NCBI RefSeq assembly: GCF_005862235.1
Contig: NZ_VCEK01000003.1
Coordinates: forward strand, 1,022,927-1,086,926
Length of the DNA stretch: 64,000 nucleotides
Source: Saccharomonospora piscinae
GTDB taxonomy: Bacteria; Actinomycetota; Actinomycetes; Mycobacteriales; Pseudonocardiaceae
Direction of reading: 5' to 3'
Positions 8,826 to 17,468 of the stretch are shown in pieces. Position numbers and translations under genes: made by a program. The notes under the pieces are model-generated. The model saw only the letters and a program-made list of their open reading frames with translations. It did not search any database and had not been told where the DNA came from. The number at the start of each line of letters is the position of its first letter. The stretch's first letter is position 1.

Positions 8826-8882
8826 CGTCGCGCGGGTCGACCGGATGGGTTCGAAAATCGCCCGTTCGGGTATGTCCCCGGT

Positions 8883-9488
8883 ATGGCTCCAACTGCGCTC
8901 ATCCTCGCCGGTGCGGGAATGCTCAGCGATCTCGCACGGACCCTGGTGATCGAAGGCTGGCGTGTGGTGCTGCCGTCCCGGCGGTACTCACCGGTCCCGG
9001 TCGACGGCGATCCCGAGCCCGAAGGCCGGGCGGTGTGGGTCGAGGCGCACTGGGACGAGCCGCGTGAGCTCGCGCGGCGGGTCGAGGCCACCCTGCGAGG
9101 CGACCGGGCCGACCTTCTGGTGACCTGGCTGCACGACGCCTACCGGCAGGACGTGGTGGCGGCGGTGGAACCGTTGCTCTCCGCGAGCGCGCCGGTCGTG
9201 GAACTGCGGTCGCGCAGCGCGGACGGGGTTCCGGAGCAGGCCGACGCGGGTGCGCTGGCCGGGCGGCCGACCCAGTACGTCCTGCTCGGTGATGTCTCCG
9301 CGGTGGGGGACCGCCCCCTGGGGCACGGCGAGATCGCGGCCGGGGTCCGTGCCGCCGTCGCGCGGGCGCGGGCGGGTTCGCCATCGTCGCGCCACGAGAT
9401 CGGACGCCGCCGACGGTCCACGATCCCGCGTCCTCGGGTGCATGGCGTGGCGGGATCGTGGCTGAAGCTGGCACCTCGCGTGGGCTGA
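8883..9488 (+). CDS. Rossmann-fold (SDR-like) hypothetical protein
   Basis: 201 residues. The N-terminus (ALILAGAGMLSDLARTLVIEGWRVVLPSRRY) has the beta-alpha-beta pattern of a dinucleotide-binding fold with a GxGxxxxxA-type glycine turn, followed by a basic residue cluster that could favour NADP. The usual SDR catalytic Tyr-xxx-Lys is not evident, and the C-terminal 40 residues are Arg-rich and low complexity, so enzymatic activity is uncertain. It may be a short dehydrogenase-like protein of the type seen next to polA-like genes in relatives. Converges on a GNAT gene; a hairpin spans both stop codons. Confidence 0.6.
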   Translation: MAPTALILAGAGMLSDLARTLVIEGWRVVLPSRRYSPVPVDGDPEPEGRAVWVEAHWDEPRELARRVEATLRGDRADLLVTWLHDAYRQDVVAAVEPLLSASAPVVELRSRSADGVPEQADAGALAGRPTQYVLLGDVSAVGDRPLGHGEIAAGVRAAVARARAGSPSSRHEIGRRRRSTIPRPRVHGVAGSWLKLAPRVG

Positions 9489-9522
9489 CGGCGCCGTGTC
9501 GCTGTCGCCGCCCGGTGCCGTC
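9487..9522. terminator. Hairpin between convergent genes
   Basis: GACGGCGCCG (9487-9496) pairs with CGGTGCCGTC (9513-9522), one G-U pair, 16-nt loop. It overlaps both convergent stop codons and could terminate either strand; no T tract follows. Confidence 0.5.
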
Positions 9523-10405
9523 AGCGCAGCGCGGAGGCGGGACGGCACTGCCACACGGTCCAAAGCGGTCGGTAGCCCTGCCGGTGCCAGAACACCGAGG
9601 CCACCGGGTTCAGCGAGCCGTACCAGACGGCGGTGCGGGTGTGCCCGGAGCCGGCCAGCAGGTCGTGGGCCGTGCCGGTGAGTGCGCTGCCCACGCCGGT
9701 GCCCTGGGACTCGGGCTCCACCGAGACGCGGTGGATCAGTCCCCATCCACTCTCGGGCAGCCAGGGCCGCGGTGAGGTGGTCGCCTCGAACTCGACCAGC
9801 CCGATCACCGTGTCGCGGCTCGTGCCCTCCGCCACCCACGTCTCGGTGCGCGCGCACCGGTCCGCCGAGTGGGGCACGGCCACGGCGAAGTGCTCCGAGC
9901 GGGCCGTCGGACGTGCCGCCAGCCGTCGCAGGGCGGCCGTGTCCGCCGGGCTCGCTCGCCGGACCGGTACGGCGGGTCGCCGCGGCCCCTGCGGCTCCCG
10001 CTCCGCGTCGCCAAGCCGCACGCCGAGCGCGAGCACCGGCAGCAGTCCGTGGCCGAGCAGTGGCAGCACACACCGCGCGTCGCGACTCGGCCAGCGCAGG
10101 GAACACACTGACCCGTCCGGTACCGGTGCGCGGTCCAGTTCGGCACGCCACGCGCGCAGGAGCGCCTCCATTCCCGCGGCGCCGTGGTCGCCGACGAACG
10201 GCCTGAGTTCCCGCACCTCGATACCGTCCACCGTCCGGGCGTCGAGTACGCCGGTGACCCGGCCACCGCCCGCCACGGTGGCGACGAGCGTGTGTCCCCG
10301 GCCGGGTTCGGGCGGTGGCTCGGGTGGAGGGAGCAGCGGGTCGAGCCTGGCCCAGCGCTGGGCCTGCTCGGCCACCAGATCGGCCGGTTCGTCCATGCCT
10401 TCCAC
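9521..10405 (-). CDS. GNAT-family N-acetyltransferase (paralogue 1)
   Basis: 294 residues with two GNAT-like halves; the C-terminal half holds the acetyl-CoA-binding motif VSVEPESQGTGVGSALTG (Q/RxxGxG/A at about residue 240) and the tail ASVFWHRQGYRPLWTVWQCRP. The tail is almost the same as that of the next upstream gene (SVFWHRQGYRPLWTFWEARP), so the two are tandem paralogues. The acetylated substrate is unknown. GTG 10405 is taken, 12 nt after the preceding stop; an ATG three codons in (10396) is an alternative. Third gene of a probable three-gene operon with the GNAT and methyltransferase upstream. Confidence 0.8.
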   Translation of the reverse strand: MEGMDEPADLVAEQAQRWARLDPLLPPPEPPPEPGRGHTLVATVAGGGRVTGVLDARTVDGIEVRELRPFVGDHGAAGMEALLRAWRAELDRAPVPDGSVCSLRWPSRDARCVLPLLGHGLLPVLALGVRLGDAEREPQGPRRPAVPVRRASPADTAALRRLAARPTARSEHFAVAVPHSADRCARTETWVAEGTSRDTVIGLVEFEATTSPRPWLPESGWGLIHRVSVEPESQGTGVGSALTGTAHDLLAGSGHTRTAVWYGSLNPVASVFWHRQGYRPLWTVWQCRPASALR

Positions 10406-10417
10406 CGTTCGTGCTCG

Positions 10418-11284
10418 TCAGCGCGCGGCCGTCGCGGGCCGGGCCTCCCAGAAGGTCCAGAGTGGACGGTATCCCTGCCGGTGCCAGAACACCGACGACA
10501 ACGCGTTGTGCGGACTGTAGAACACCGAGGTGCCGCGTGCCCGCCCGTCGACGGCGGCGGTGTGGACGGCCGCCGCGAGCGCCCTGCCCACGCCCCGGCC
10601 GCGGTGGCCGGGTCTCACCGACATGGTCTCGACGTGCAGCCACGCACCGTCCGGAAGCCGGGGACGGGGCGCGGGCGGACGGCACAGTGCCATGCCGACG
10701 GCGAGCCCGTCGGCCTCGGCGAGCCAGACCGGCTCCCCTTCGGCCAGCACACGGCGCACCTCGCGGGCCAGCAGACCCTCGGCGCCCTCCCGTGCGATGG
10801 CGGCACCGACCGCGAGGGCGTACTCGCGTTCGGCCAGCCACAGTGCGGTCAGTTCCGGTGCGGCGGCGACGCCCGACACCGGTCGCACCCGTACCGGAGC
10901 GTCGTCGTGCGCGTCGTCAGCCCTGCGTGCCTCGCGCACCGCGAGCACCGCGTAGGGCGCGAAGCCGTGGGCCACCAGCGCCGTGGCGGCGGCCAGGTCG
11001 CGGCTGGGCCAGGTCACACCGCACGCCGAGTCCGTCCCGGGCCGTTCGCGCCGGACCCGCTCGCGCAGCGCGGCGAGCAACGCCGCCATACCGTCGGCGC
11101 CCGGGTCGGGCGAGACCGGCGCGAGTTCCCACACCACACTCGGCTGCCACAGCGCCGCCCACCCGTCGTGGCGGGCCCGGTACAGCACCGCCGACACCGG
11201 ACCCCGGTCCGGCACGTCGGCGGTGACCCGCTCTCCCGCGCCGGCCGCCACGGTGCCGGGCAACAGCGGATCCCACCACCGCAC
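10418..11284 (-). CDS. GNAT-family N-acetyltransferase (paralogue 2)
   Basis: 288 residues. The C-terminal GNAT domain has MSVRPGHRGRGVGRALAAAV (acetyl-CoA pyrophosphate loop, about residue 225) and the shared tail SVFWHRQGYRPLW. The N-terminal half is a diverged GNAT-like domain with WWDPLLPG at its start. GTG 11284 starts one base after the stop of the methyltransferase gene, with GGAG about 8 nt upstream, so the genes are co-translated. Together with paralogue 1 it may represent a recent duplication with divergence of specificity. Confidence 0.8.
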   Translation of the reverse strand: MRWWDPLLPGTVAAGAGERVTADVPDRGPVSAVLYRARHDGWAALWQPSVVWELAPVSPDPGADGMAALLAALRERVRRERPGTDSACGVTWPSRDLAAATALVAHGFAPYAVLAVREARRADDAHDDAPVRVRPVSGVAAAPELTALWLAEREYALAVGAAIAREGAEGLLAREVRRVLAEGEPVWLAEADGLAVGMALCRPPAPRPRLPDGAWLHVETMSVRPGHRGRGVGRALAAAVHTAAVDGRARGTSVFYSPHNALSSVFWHRQGYRPLWTFWEARPATAAR

Positions 11285-11285
11285 G

Positions 11286-12134
11286 TCACGGACTCCGGGT
11301 GCAGCAGAAGATCGCAGTGCCGGGGAACAGCCTGCCCCGCAGCGGGCTCCACTGGCCCCAGACCCGGGTGTGCCCCGACGGCCACTCCGGTTCGATCAGG
11401 TCGTCGAGCCGCAGTCCCGCCGCCCGCAAAGCGCGAACGTAGTCGCCCAGCGTGCGGTGGTACTCGACGTAGGTCGCCGCGCCGTCCGCGTCGACCTCCG
11501 CGTACGGGGTGCGGTCGAAGTACGGCTGCGTCACCGTGAGCCCGGCGGGACCGGGGTCGTCGGGAAAGATCCAGCGCATCGGGTGGGTCACCGCGAACAC
11601 CCAGCGGCCTCCCGGCCGGAGCACACGGGCCACCTCGCGGAACAGCGTCTCGACGGAGGCGACGAACGGAACGGCCCCGAACGCGGAGCACGCGACGTCG
11701 TACGCCCCGCTCGCGAAGGGCAGGTGCTCGGCGTCGGCCTGGACCAGTGCGGGTGCGAGTCCGGTGCGGCGGTTGCCCTCCCTTGCGTGGCGCAGCATCC
11801 CGGCCGAGAGGTCGCACGCCACGGCCCGCGCCCCGCGCCCGGTGAGCCAGCGCGCGCAGGACGCCGCGCCGCAGCCCACCTCCAGCACGTCGGCGCCGGA
11901 GACGTCGCCGAGCAGTCGTGCGTCGGCCTCGGAAAGCCCCTCGGGACACCACACGAACTCGGCGTCACCGAGGAACGCGCCGTGCTCGTCGTGGTAGTCG
12001 TCGGCGTCGGCGTCCCACCAGGCGAGGTTGGCCGCAGTGGCCTCGGCGGCGGTCACGGGACGGTGGGCGACACCCGTGGTGCCGAGGACCTGCTCGGCGC
12101 GGGCGTGCCGGTCGGGATCTGTTACGTCGGCCAC
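11286..12134 (-). CDS. Class I SAM-dependent methyltransferase
   Basis: 282 residues from GTG 12134. Motif I is DVLEVGCGAASCARWL (about residue 90), motif II ACDLSAGMLRHA, and later DVACSAFGAVPFV and VLRPGGRWVFAVTHP, the Methyltransf_11/25 pattern. Small-molecule methylation is likely; the substrate is not evident. The chosen start gives MADVTDPDRHARAE; upstream residues in frame are low complexity. GACAAT lies 6 nt before the GTG and may be a -10 of a leaderless transcript. First gene of the methyltransferase-GNAT-GNAT operon, divergent from rpsA with a 280-nt promoter interval. Confidence 0.85.
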   Translation of the reverse strand: MADVTDPDRHARAEQVLGTTGVAHRPVTAAEATAANLAWWDADADDYHDEHGAFLGDAEFVWCPEGLSEADARLLGDVSGADVLEVGCGAASCARWLTGRGARAVACDLSAGMLRHAREGNRRTGLAPALVQADAEHLPFASGAYDVACSAFGAVPFVASVETLFREVARVLRPGGRWVFAVTHPMRWIFPDDPGPAGLTVTQPYFDRTPYAEVDADGAATYVEYHRTLGDYVRALRAAGLRLDDLIEPEWPSGHTRVWGQWSPLRGRLFPGTAIFCCTRSP

Positions 12135-12414
12135 GGCGTCATTGTCCGCGCGAAGCGGCGCGGACGGTGCTCGGACCCTGATTGTGCGGAGATGATGTGG
12201 CCGCGTAGGATGACACTCAGCGCAGTGGGTTCGCGCTGCCTTCGACCCAGCGAGCTGGTGCTGGGGTCTCGGGGTCGCGCACCGTCCGGTGATGCTCGCG
12301 GCCGTCTCGCTCGACCGCGTGTGCACTGGTCATCACCGTCCCGCCGCGTCATGCGTACGACTAGAGCAACTGCACATCCCCACGACACCAAGCCGCACCG
12401 GAGCAACCCACCTA

Positions 12415-13905
12415 ATGACCATCGACACCACCGCCGCCCCGAACACCGCGCAGGCCAAGCAGGTCGCCGTGAACGACATCGGGACGGAGGAAGACTTCCT
12501 CGCTGCTATCGACAAGACAATCAAATACTTCAACGATGGCGACATCGTCGAAGGCACCATCGTCAAGGTCGATCGCGACGAAGTGCTGCTCGACATCGGT
12601 TACAAGACCGAGGGTGTCATCCCGTCCCGCGAACTGTCCATCAAGCACGACGTCGACCCGGCCGAGGTCGTCGCCGTCGGTGACGCGGTGGAGGCCCTTG
12701 TCCTGCAGAAGGAGGACAAGGAAGGGCGTCTGATCCTTTCCAAGAAGCGCGCGCAGTACGAGCGCGCCTGGGGCACCATCGAGGAGCTCAAGGAGAAGGA
12801 CGAGCCGGTCAGCGGCACGGTCATCGAGGTCGTCAAGGGCGGCCTCATCCTCGACATCGGCCTGCGCGGCTTCCTGCCCGCGTCGCTGGTGGAGATGCGC
12901 CGGGTGCGCGACCTCCAGCCCTACGTCGGCCGCGAGCTCGAAGCCAAGATCATCGAGCTGGACAAGAACCGCAACAACGTGGTCCTGTCGCGTCGCGCCT
13001 ACCTGGAGCAGACCCAGTCCGAGGTCCGCAGCGAGTTCCTCAACGCGCTGGCCAAGGGCCAGGTGCGCAAGGGTGTCGTCTCCTCCATCGTCAACTTCGG
13101 TGCCTTCGTCGACCTCGGCGGTGTCGACGGCCTGGTGCACGTGTCCGAGCTGTCCTGGAAGCACATCGACCACCCGAGCGAGGTCGTCGAGGTCGGCCAG
13201 GAGGTCACGGTCGAGGTGCTCAGCGTCGAGATGGACCGCGAGCGCGTGTCCCTCTCGCTGAAGGCCACCCAGGAAGACCCGTGGCGGCAGTTCGCCCGCA
13301 CCCACGCCATCGGCCAGATCGTGCCGGGCAAGGTCACCAAGCTGGTGCCGTTCGGCGCGTTCGTCCGCGTCGAGGAGGGCATCGAGGGCCTGGTGCACAT
13401 CTCGGAGCTGGCCGAGCGCCACGTCGAGATCCCGGAGCAGGTCGTCCAGGTCGGCGGCGAGGTCATGGTCAAGGTCATCGACATCGACCTGGAGCGTCGC
13501 CGCATCTCGCTGTCGCTGAAGCAGGCCAACGAGGGCTTCACCTCCGACGCCGAGTTCGACCCGACGCAGTACGGCATGGCGGCGGAGTACGACAACGAGG
13601 GCAACTACATCTACCCCGAGGGCTTCGACCCCGACACGCAGGAGTGGCAGGAAGGCTACGACACTCAGCGTGAGGAGTGGGAGCGTCAGTACGCCGAGGC
13701 GCACGCCCGCTACGAGAAGCACATGCGTCAGGTGACGGAGGCCCAGCAGGCCAACGCCGCCGCGGTCGCCGACGACGCCGTGGGCGGCGGTGCCCCGGAG
13801 ACGAGCTACGGCTCGGCCCCGGCCGAGCAGGAGCGCTCGGGCGGCACGCTCGCCAGCGACGAGCAGCTCGCCGCGCTGCGCGAGAAGCTGTCGGGCGGCG
13901 CGTGA
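12415..13905 (+). CDS. rpsA: 30S ribosomal protein S1
   Basis: 496 residues, four S1 OB-fold repeats: about residues 39-107 (GDIVEGTIVKVDRDEVLLDIG), 125-190 (VSGTVIEVVKGGLILDIGL), 210-280 (RKGVVSSIVNFGAFVDLGG) and 297-365 (VPGKVTKLVPFGAFVRVEEG), then an acidic, Tyr-rich tail. Actinobacterial S1 has four rather than six repeats; it delivers mRNA to the 30S subunit and in mycobacteria has been linked to trans-translation. The ATG 12415 is preceded by GGAG about 11 nt upstream, a weak site. A strong hairpin follows the stop codon. In-frame extension to 12289 is rejected as non-coding leader. Confidence 0.97.
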   Translation: MTIDTTAAPNTAQAKQVAVNDIGTEEDFLAAIDKTIKYFNDGDIVEGTIVKVDRDEVLLDIGYKTEGVIPSRELSIKHDVDPAEVVAVGDAVEALVLQKEDKEGRLILSKKRAQYERAWGTIEELKEKDEPVSGTVIEVVKGGLILDIGLRGFLPASLVEMRRVRDLQPYVGRELEAKIIELDKNRNNVVLSRRAYLEQTQSEVRSEFLNALAKGQVRKGVVSSIVNFGAFVDLGGVDGLVHVSELSWKHIDHPSEVVEVGQEVTVEVLSVEMDRERVSLSLKATQEDPWRQFARTHAIGQIVPGKVTKLVPFGAFVRVEEGIEGLVHISELAERHVEIPEQVVQVGGEVMVKVIDIDLERRRISLSLKQANEGFTSDAEFDPTQYGMAAEYDNEGNYIYPEGFDPDTQEWQEGYDTQREEWERQYAEAHARYEKHMRQVTEAQQANAAAVADDAVGGGAPETSYGSAPAEQERSGGTLASDEQLAALREKLSGGA

Positions 13906-13928
13906 GCATCGCCTGAGACGTCAGTGAC

Positions 13929-13959
13929 GTGGCCCCGGTCCCGCGAGGACCGGGGCCAC
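13929..13959 (+). terminator. Rho-independent-type terminator of rpsA
   Basis: A perfect 13-bp stem (13929-13941 with 13947-13959) closes a CGCGA loop and is followed by GTTTCATT; it lies 24 nt after the rpsA stop. Confidence 0.8.
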
Positions 13960-14014
13960 GTTTCATTCGGTGGGTGCTGCGATCGCCGATGCGGGCAGTG
14001 GTTGAATACCGGCC

Positions 14015-15220
14015 ATGCTGCGAGTGGGACTGACCGGTGGGATCGGCTCGGGGAAGTCGACGGTGGCCGCGCGTCTGGCCGAACTCGGCGCGGTGGTGGT
14101 GGATGCCGACGCCGTCGCCCGGGAGGTCGTCGAGCCCGGAACCGACGGTCTGGCCGAGGTCGTCGCGGCGTTCGGCGACGACGTCCTGACTCCCGACGGC
14201 GCGCTCGACCGGGCCGCGCTGGCGACGAAGGCGTTCGCGGACGACGCCTCCCGGCAGCGGCTCAATGCAATTCTGCACCCACGGATCGGTGCGCGGACGG
14301 GCGAGTTGTTCGCCGAGGCCGCGCCGGACGCCATCGTGGTCCACGATGTGCCGCTGCTGGTGGAGAACCAGCTCGCACCGGCCTACCACCTCGTCGTCGT
14401 GGTGGACGCGGACGAGGACGTGCGGGCGCGCCGTCTCGTGGAATCCCGGGGAATGGGCGACGCGGACGCGCGGGCGCGCATGGCGGCGCAGGCCACCACC
14501 GAGCAACGCCGTGCGGTGGCGGATGTGTGGCTCGACAACTCCGGTTCCCGGGATGCGGTGCTCGACCGGGTCGACGTCCTCTGGGCGCGTCGGCTGGTGC
14601 CGTTCGAGGCGAACGTCCGCCTGCGCCGGACCCGGCCCGCCGCCGCGCCCGCGGTCGTACCACCCGACCCGACGTGGCCGGAGCAGGCCGGGCGGGCGCT
14701 GGGCAGGATACGGGCCGCGGCGGGTGAGCACGCCCTGCGCGTCGACCACATCGGGTCGACCGCGATTCCGGGACTCCCGGCGAAGGACGTCCTGGACTGC
14801 CAGCTGGTGGTGCCGTCGCTCGCGGCCGCTGACACGATCGCGGATCCGCTGTCCGACGCCGGGTTCGTCCGCGACGACCGGCACGAATGGTTCGACCACC
14901 CCGTCGGTGACGAGAACCGGTGGACCAAGCGCATGCATCTCGGGGCCGATCCGGAGCGACCGGTCAACCTCCACGTGCGTGCGGCCGACGGCCCGGCCTG
15001 GCGGCGGGCCCTGCTGTTCCGGGACTGGCTCAGGGACACCCCGCACGAGCTCACCGCCTACGCGGAACTCAAGTCCCGGCTGGCGGCCGAGCACGCGGAG
15101 GACGCGGAAGTGCTCCCCTACGCCGAGGCGAAACAGCCGTGGATCAACGCGGCGTTCGGCAGGGCGGAGGAGTGGGCCGTGCGCACGGGCTGGACCGCGG
15201 ACGACGCTGAGCCCCGGTAG
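14015..15220 (+). CDS. coaE: Dephospho-CoA kinase fused to a GrpB/UPF0157 domain
   Basis: 401 residues. Residues 1 to about 200 are CoaE, the last step of coenzyme A synthesis: P-loop GLTGGIGSGKST at 5-16, DADAVAREVV, HDVPLLVE and QATTEQRR. Residues about 215-390 are a GrpB/UPF0157 domain, related to nucleotidyltransferases, with HIGSTAIPGLPAKDVLD and HLHV-like NLHVRAADG. The same fusion is known in mycobacteria (Rv1631), where the C-terminal domain affects CoaE folding. ATG 14015 begins immediately before the kinase core. Converges on the DUF402 gene; a short hairpin spans both stops. Confidence 0.95.
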   Translation: MLRVGLTGGIGSGKSTVAARLAELGAVVVDADAVAREVVEPGTDGLAEVVAAFGDDVLTPDGALDRAALATKAFADDASRQRLNAILHPRIGARTGELFAEAAPDAIVVHDVPLLVENQLAPAYHLVVVVDADEDVRARRLVESRGMGDADARARMAAQATTEQRRAVADVWLDNSGSRDAVLDRVDVLWARRLVPFEANVRLRRTRPAAAPAVVPPDPTWPEQAGRALGRIRAAAGEHALRVDHIGSTAIPGLPAKDVLDCQLVVPSLAAADTIADPLSDAGFVRDDRHEWFDHPVGDENRWTKRMHLGADPERPVNLHVRAADGPAWRRALLFRDWLRDTPHELTAYAELKSRLAAEHAEDAEVLPYAEAKQPWINAAFGRAEEWAVRTGWTADDAEPR

Positions 15221-15236
15221 GCGGGCTCAGCGGGGC
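15211..15236. terminator. Short hairpin across convergent stops of coaE and DUF402 gene
   Basis: GCCCCG (15211-15216) pairs with CGGGGC (15231-15236). Stem of 6 bp without a T tract; a weak candidate. Confidence 0.35.
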
Positions 15237-15751
15237 GCCGGGTGACGGCGCCAGGTGGTCGCCATGCCCCGGCTCGCCAGCCAGCGTGGCAGGTCGTAGG
15301 CGTGTTCCGCGAGCGCCTCGACGGTGTCGTAGGTGCGTTCGAGCGCGTCGCGAGCCTGTTCCTGGGACAGCAGCCCGCACACCGTCGCCTCAAGGAGTTC
15401 GTCGGTGTCGAGCACCGTCACCGACCGGCCGGTGCGCACGGCGAGATCGAGATACAGATCGGTGACCTCCCACACCGCGTCCCCGACGTCGATGGTCACG
15501 ACGTCGACATAGAAGTCCTGGTCGAGTTCCTGGCCAGGGCGGAACCAGAAGTCGGTGACCCGCAGTCCCAGCGCGGGCAGCAGCCACGACTCCAGGTAGT
15601 CGAACTGGGTCCGGCCCGGTGCCGGCCGTGCCAGGTAGAGGCCGAACGGTTCCACCCGGTACTCGTCCACCGCCCTGGCGACCCCCTTCGGGTCGACGTT
15701 CACGCGCGCCGACAGATCGAACCGCTCCCGCTTCGGTGGATGTGGAGCCAT
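15227..15751 (-). CDS. DUF402-domain protein (Rv1632c-like)
   Basis: About 174 residues. The centre (VEPFGLYLARPAPG, FDYLESWLLPALGLRVTDFW, FYVDVVTIDVGDAVWEVTDLYLDLAVRTG) matches the DUF402/FomD-like barrel, with acidic residues DxxVD and DLYLDL that in related proteins bind a divalent metal and hydrolyse nucleotides. The C-terminus has a helical LLSQEQARDALERTYDTVEAL segment. Its place between coaE and uvrB is the same as Rv1632c. ATG 15751 is used; an ATG three codons upstream (15760) is equally possible. Divergent from the PucR gene. Exact activity not known from sequence. Confidence 0.8.
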   Translation of the reverse strand: MAPHPPKRERFDLSARVNVDPKGVARAVDEYRVEPFGLYLARPAPGRTQFDYLESWLLPALGLRVTDFWFRPGQELDQDFYVDVVTIDVGDAVWEVTDLYLDLAVRTGRSVTVLDTDELLEATVCGLLSQEQARDALERTYDTVEALAEHAYDLPRWLASRGMATTWRRHPAPR

Positions 15752-15793
15752 AGCCCGCATCCTGGTCCATTCCCGCGGTGAGAGCCAGGTCAT

Positions 15794-15799
15794 TAGAGT
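15794..15799 (+). promoter_or_regulatory. -10 hexamer TAGAGT for leaderless PucR gene
   Basis: TAGAGT ends 6 nt before GTG 15806, supporting that GTG over the one at 15800. Confidence 0.5.
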
Positions 15800-15805
15800 G
15801 TGCGC

Positions 15806-17059
15806 GTGCACCGGCAGACCGACGACGACAAGTGGATCGCGGAGATCGCGGTCGCGCTCGCCGAGCGCGAGGACGAGCTGACCGGCGACCTCGTCGCGTT
15901 GTACGCGCGGGAACTTCCGCACCTGGTCCACGACGACGAGCGCATGGTGAGTCTGCTGTCGGCCAGCGTGTACCAGAACATCGACACGGCACTGGGCCTG
16001 TTCCGGCACGGCATCGACCCGCACCGGGTGGAGGCTCCCGCCGCGGCGGTGGAGTACGCCCGCAGGCTCGCCCAGCGGGGGACGCCCGTCACCGACCTGA
16101 TCCGGGCCTACTACCTGGGACAGACCGCGATCCTCGAACGCGCGCTGGACGAGGGCGCCGTCCGCATCGCCGACCCCACCGCGCTCAGTTCGTCGATGCG
16201 GCACGCCCTGACCACGAGTTTCCGCTTCATCGACCGGGTCACCCGCCAGGTCCTGTCCGCCTACGAGGAGGAGCGCGGCCGGTGGCTGCTCAACCGCAGC
16301 GCGGTGCGGGCCGCGCGCGTGCGGGCCGTACTCGACGACGACGCGGCGGACGTCGGCACGAGCGAAGCCGCCCTCGGCTACCGGCTGCGGGGCGACCACG
16401 TCGGGCTGGTGGCGTGGTATCCCGCGCGGGACCACCCGGCCGATCCGCTGAGCGCACTGGAGACGCTGGCACATCGGCTGGGCGAGGCGGGCGAGAGCCA
16501 CGACCCGCTGTTCGTGCCCCATGACGAGGTGAGCGCGTGGGTGTGGTTGCCGATGCGTTCGCTGCCCCTGGACGCCGCCGCGGTCGAGCGGGTCGTCGCC
16601 GAGGCCGCTCCGGGCGCCAGGGTCGCGCTCGGTGATGCCGCCGCCGGGGTCGCCGGGTTCCGCCGTACCCACCGCCAGGCCGTGCGGGTGCAGGCGCTCG
16701 CGCTGGCCGCGGGGGAGTCGTGCGCTCCCGTGCTGACGTTTCGCGAGGTGGGAGCGGTCGCGCTGATGTCCTCGGATCTGCCGTCGGCGCGCACCTGGGT
16801 GGAGGACGTGCTGGGGCCGCTGGCCGAGGACGACGCGCAGCAGGAGCGGCTCAGGGAGACCCTGCGGATCTTCCTCGCGTGCGGAGGCAGCTACACGGCC
16901 TCGGCCGCGCGGCTGACGATGCACAAGAACACCGTCCAGTATCGCGTGCGCAAGGCGGAGGAACTGCTCGGTGAACCGCTGGCCGAGCGCAGGCTGGACG
17001 TCGAGCTGGCGTTGCGGTTGTGCGAGAAGCTGGGCGGCGCCGTCCTGCGCCGAACGTGA
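15806..17059 (+). CDS. PucR-family transcriptional regulator
   Basis: 417 residues. N-terminal helical sensor domain (about 1-150, EIAVALAEREDELTGDLV, RRLAQRGTPVTDLIRAYYLGQ) like the RsbRD-type domain common in actinobacterial PucR proteins; central degenerate GGDEF-like region; C-terminal PucR helix-turn-helix (about 350-410) with GGSYTASAARLTMHKNTVQYRVRKAE, positioned in two parts to stay short here. PucR members typically activate adjacent catabolic genes in response to a metabolite, but no obvious catabolic target is adjacent. GTG 15806 is preferred to GTG 15800 because of the -10 spacing. Confidence 0.85.
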   Translation: MHRQTDDDKWIAEIAVALAEREDELTGDLVALYARELPHLVHDDERMVSLLSASVYQNIDTALGLFRHGIDPHRVEAPAAAVEYARRLAQRGTPVTDLIRAYYLGQTAILERALDEGAVRIADPTALSSSMRHALTTSFRFIDRVTRQVLSAYEEERGRWLLNRSAVRAARVRAVLDDDAADVGTSEAALGYRLRGDHVGLVAWYPARDHPADPLSALETLAHRLGEAGESHDPLFVPHDEVSAWVWLPMRSLPLDAAAVERVVAEAAPGARVALGDAAAGVAGFRRTHRQAVRVQALALAAGESCAPVLTFREVGAVALMSSDLPSARTWVEDVLGPLAEDDAQQERLRETLRIFLACGGSYTASAARLTMHKNTVQYRVRKAEELLGEPLAERRLDVELALRLCEKLGGAVLRRT

Positions 17060-17139
17060 CCACGGGCTTCGTTCTCGCGGACCAGACGGGTCGGTCAACG
17101 TTGGTCGCTCGACACGAAGAGTGTTCGCGGTTGGCCCGA

Positions 17140-17145
17140 TACGCT
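17140..17145 (+). promoter_or_regulatory. -10 hexamer TACGCT for leaderless small CxxC protein
   Basis: TACGCT ends 6 nt before ATG 17152 and there is no ribosome-binding site in between. Confidence 0.5.
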
Positions 17146-17151
17146 CCCCGC

Positions 17152-17418
17152 ATGGGGTCCGCATTGCCTGAACCGGGTGACACAGTGGTCATGGCTCGTG
17201 TGCGCCGCGGAGTCGTCGGGGAATCACGACGGGTGAGTCACGTCGTGCCCGTTCCGCGCGCCACCGGTGTTCCCGACCAGCTCAGCGCGTTGTGCGGCGC
17301 GGTGTTGCGGCGTGGCGAGACCGAGTGGCTGTCCACACTGCGGGGCATGCCGTGCGAGCGGTGCCTGACCGTGGCGTCGCGGCAGGCCGCCGCCGAGGTG
17401 CTGCGCCCCGCCGGATAG
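17152..17418 (+). CDS. Small conserved CxxC-containing protein, 88 residues
   Basis: Not a named family I can identify. The protein has Cys in [14 protein letters not shown] and a PCERC motif near its end, a spacing that could bind one zinc ion; the preceding part ([20 protein letters not shown]) resembles small actinobacterial proteins of unknown function that often sit near uvrB. ATG 17152 is chosen over longer in-frame starts because the -10-like TACGCT sits just before it. Lies between the PucR gene and uvrB on the same strand with 50 nt to uvrB. Confidence 0.6.
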   Translation: MGSALPEPGDTVVMARVRRGVVGESRRVSHVVPVPRATGVPDQLSALCGAVLRRGETEWLSTLRGMPCERCLTVASRQAAAEVLRPAG

Positions 17419-17456
17419 GCCGGTCCGGCTCGCGGCCGACTGTCGGAGGGTGCGCC

Positions 17457-17462
17457 TACTCT
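17457..17462 (+). promoter_or_regulatory. -10 hexamer TACTCT for leaderless uvrB
   Basis: TACTCT ends 6 nt before the uvrB GTG at 17469. Confidence 0.55.
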
Positions 17463-17468
17463 GGTGGC

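Noticed and set aside
8988..10841. Very long minus-strand open frame (617 codons)
   Set aside because: It runs opposite to genes with clear domains (Rossmann-like, GNAT) and its translation is Arg/Gly/Pro-rich; a typical high-GC shadow frame.
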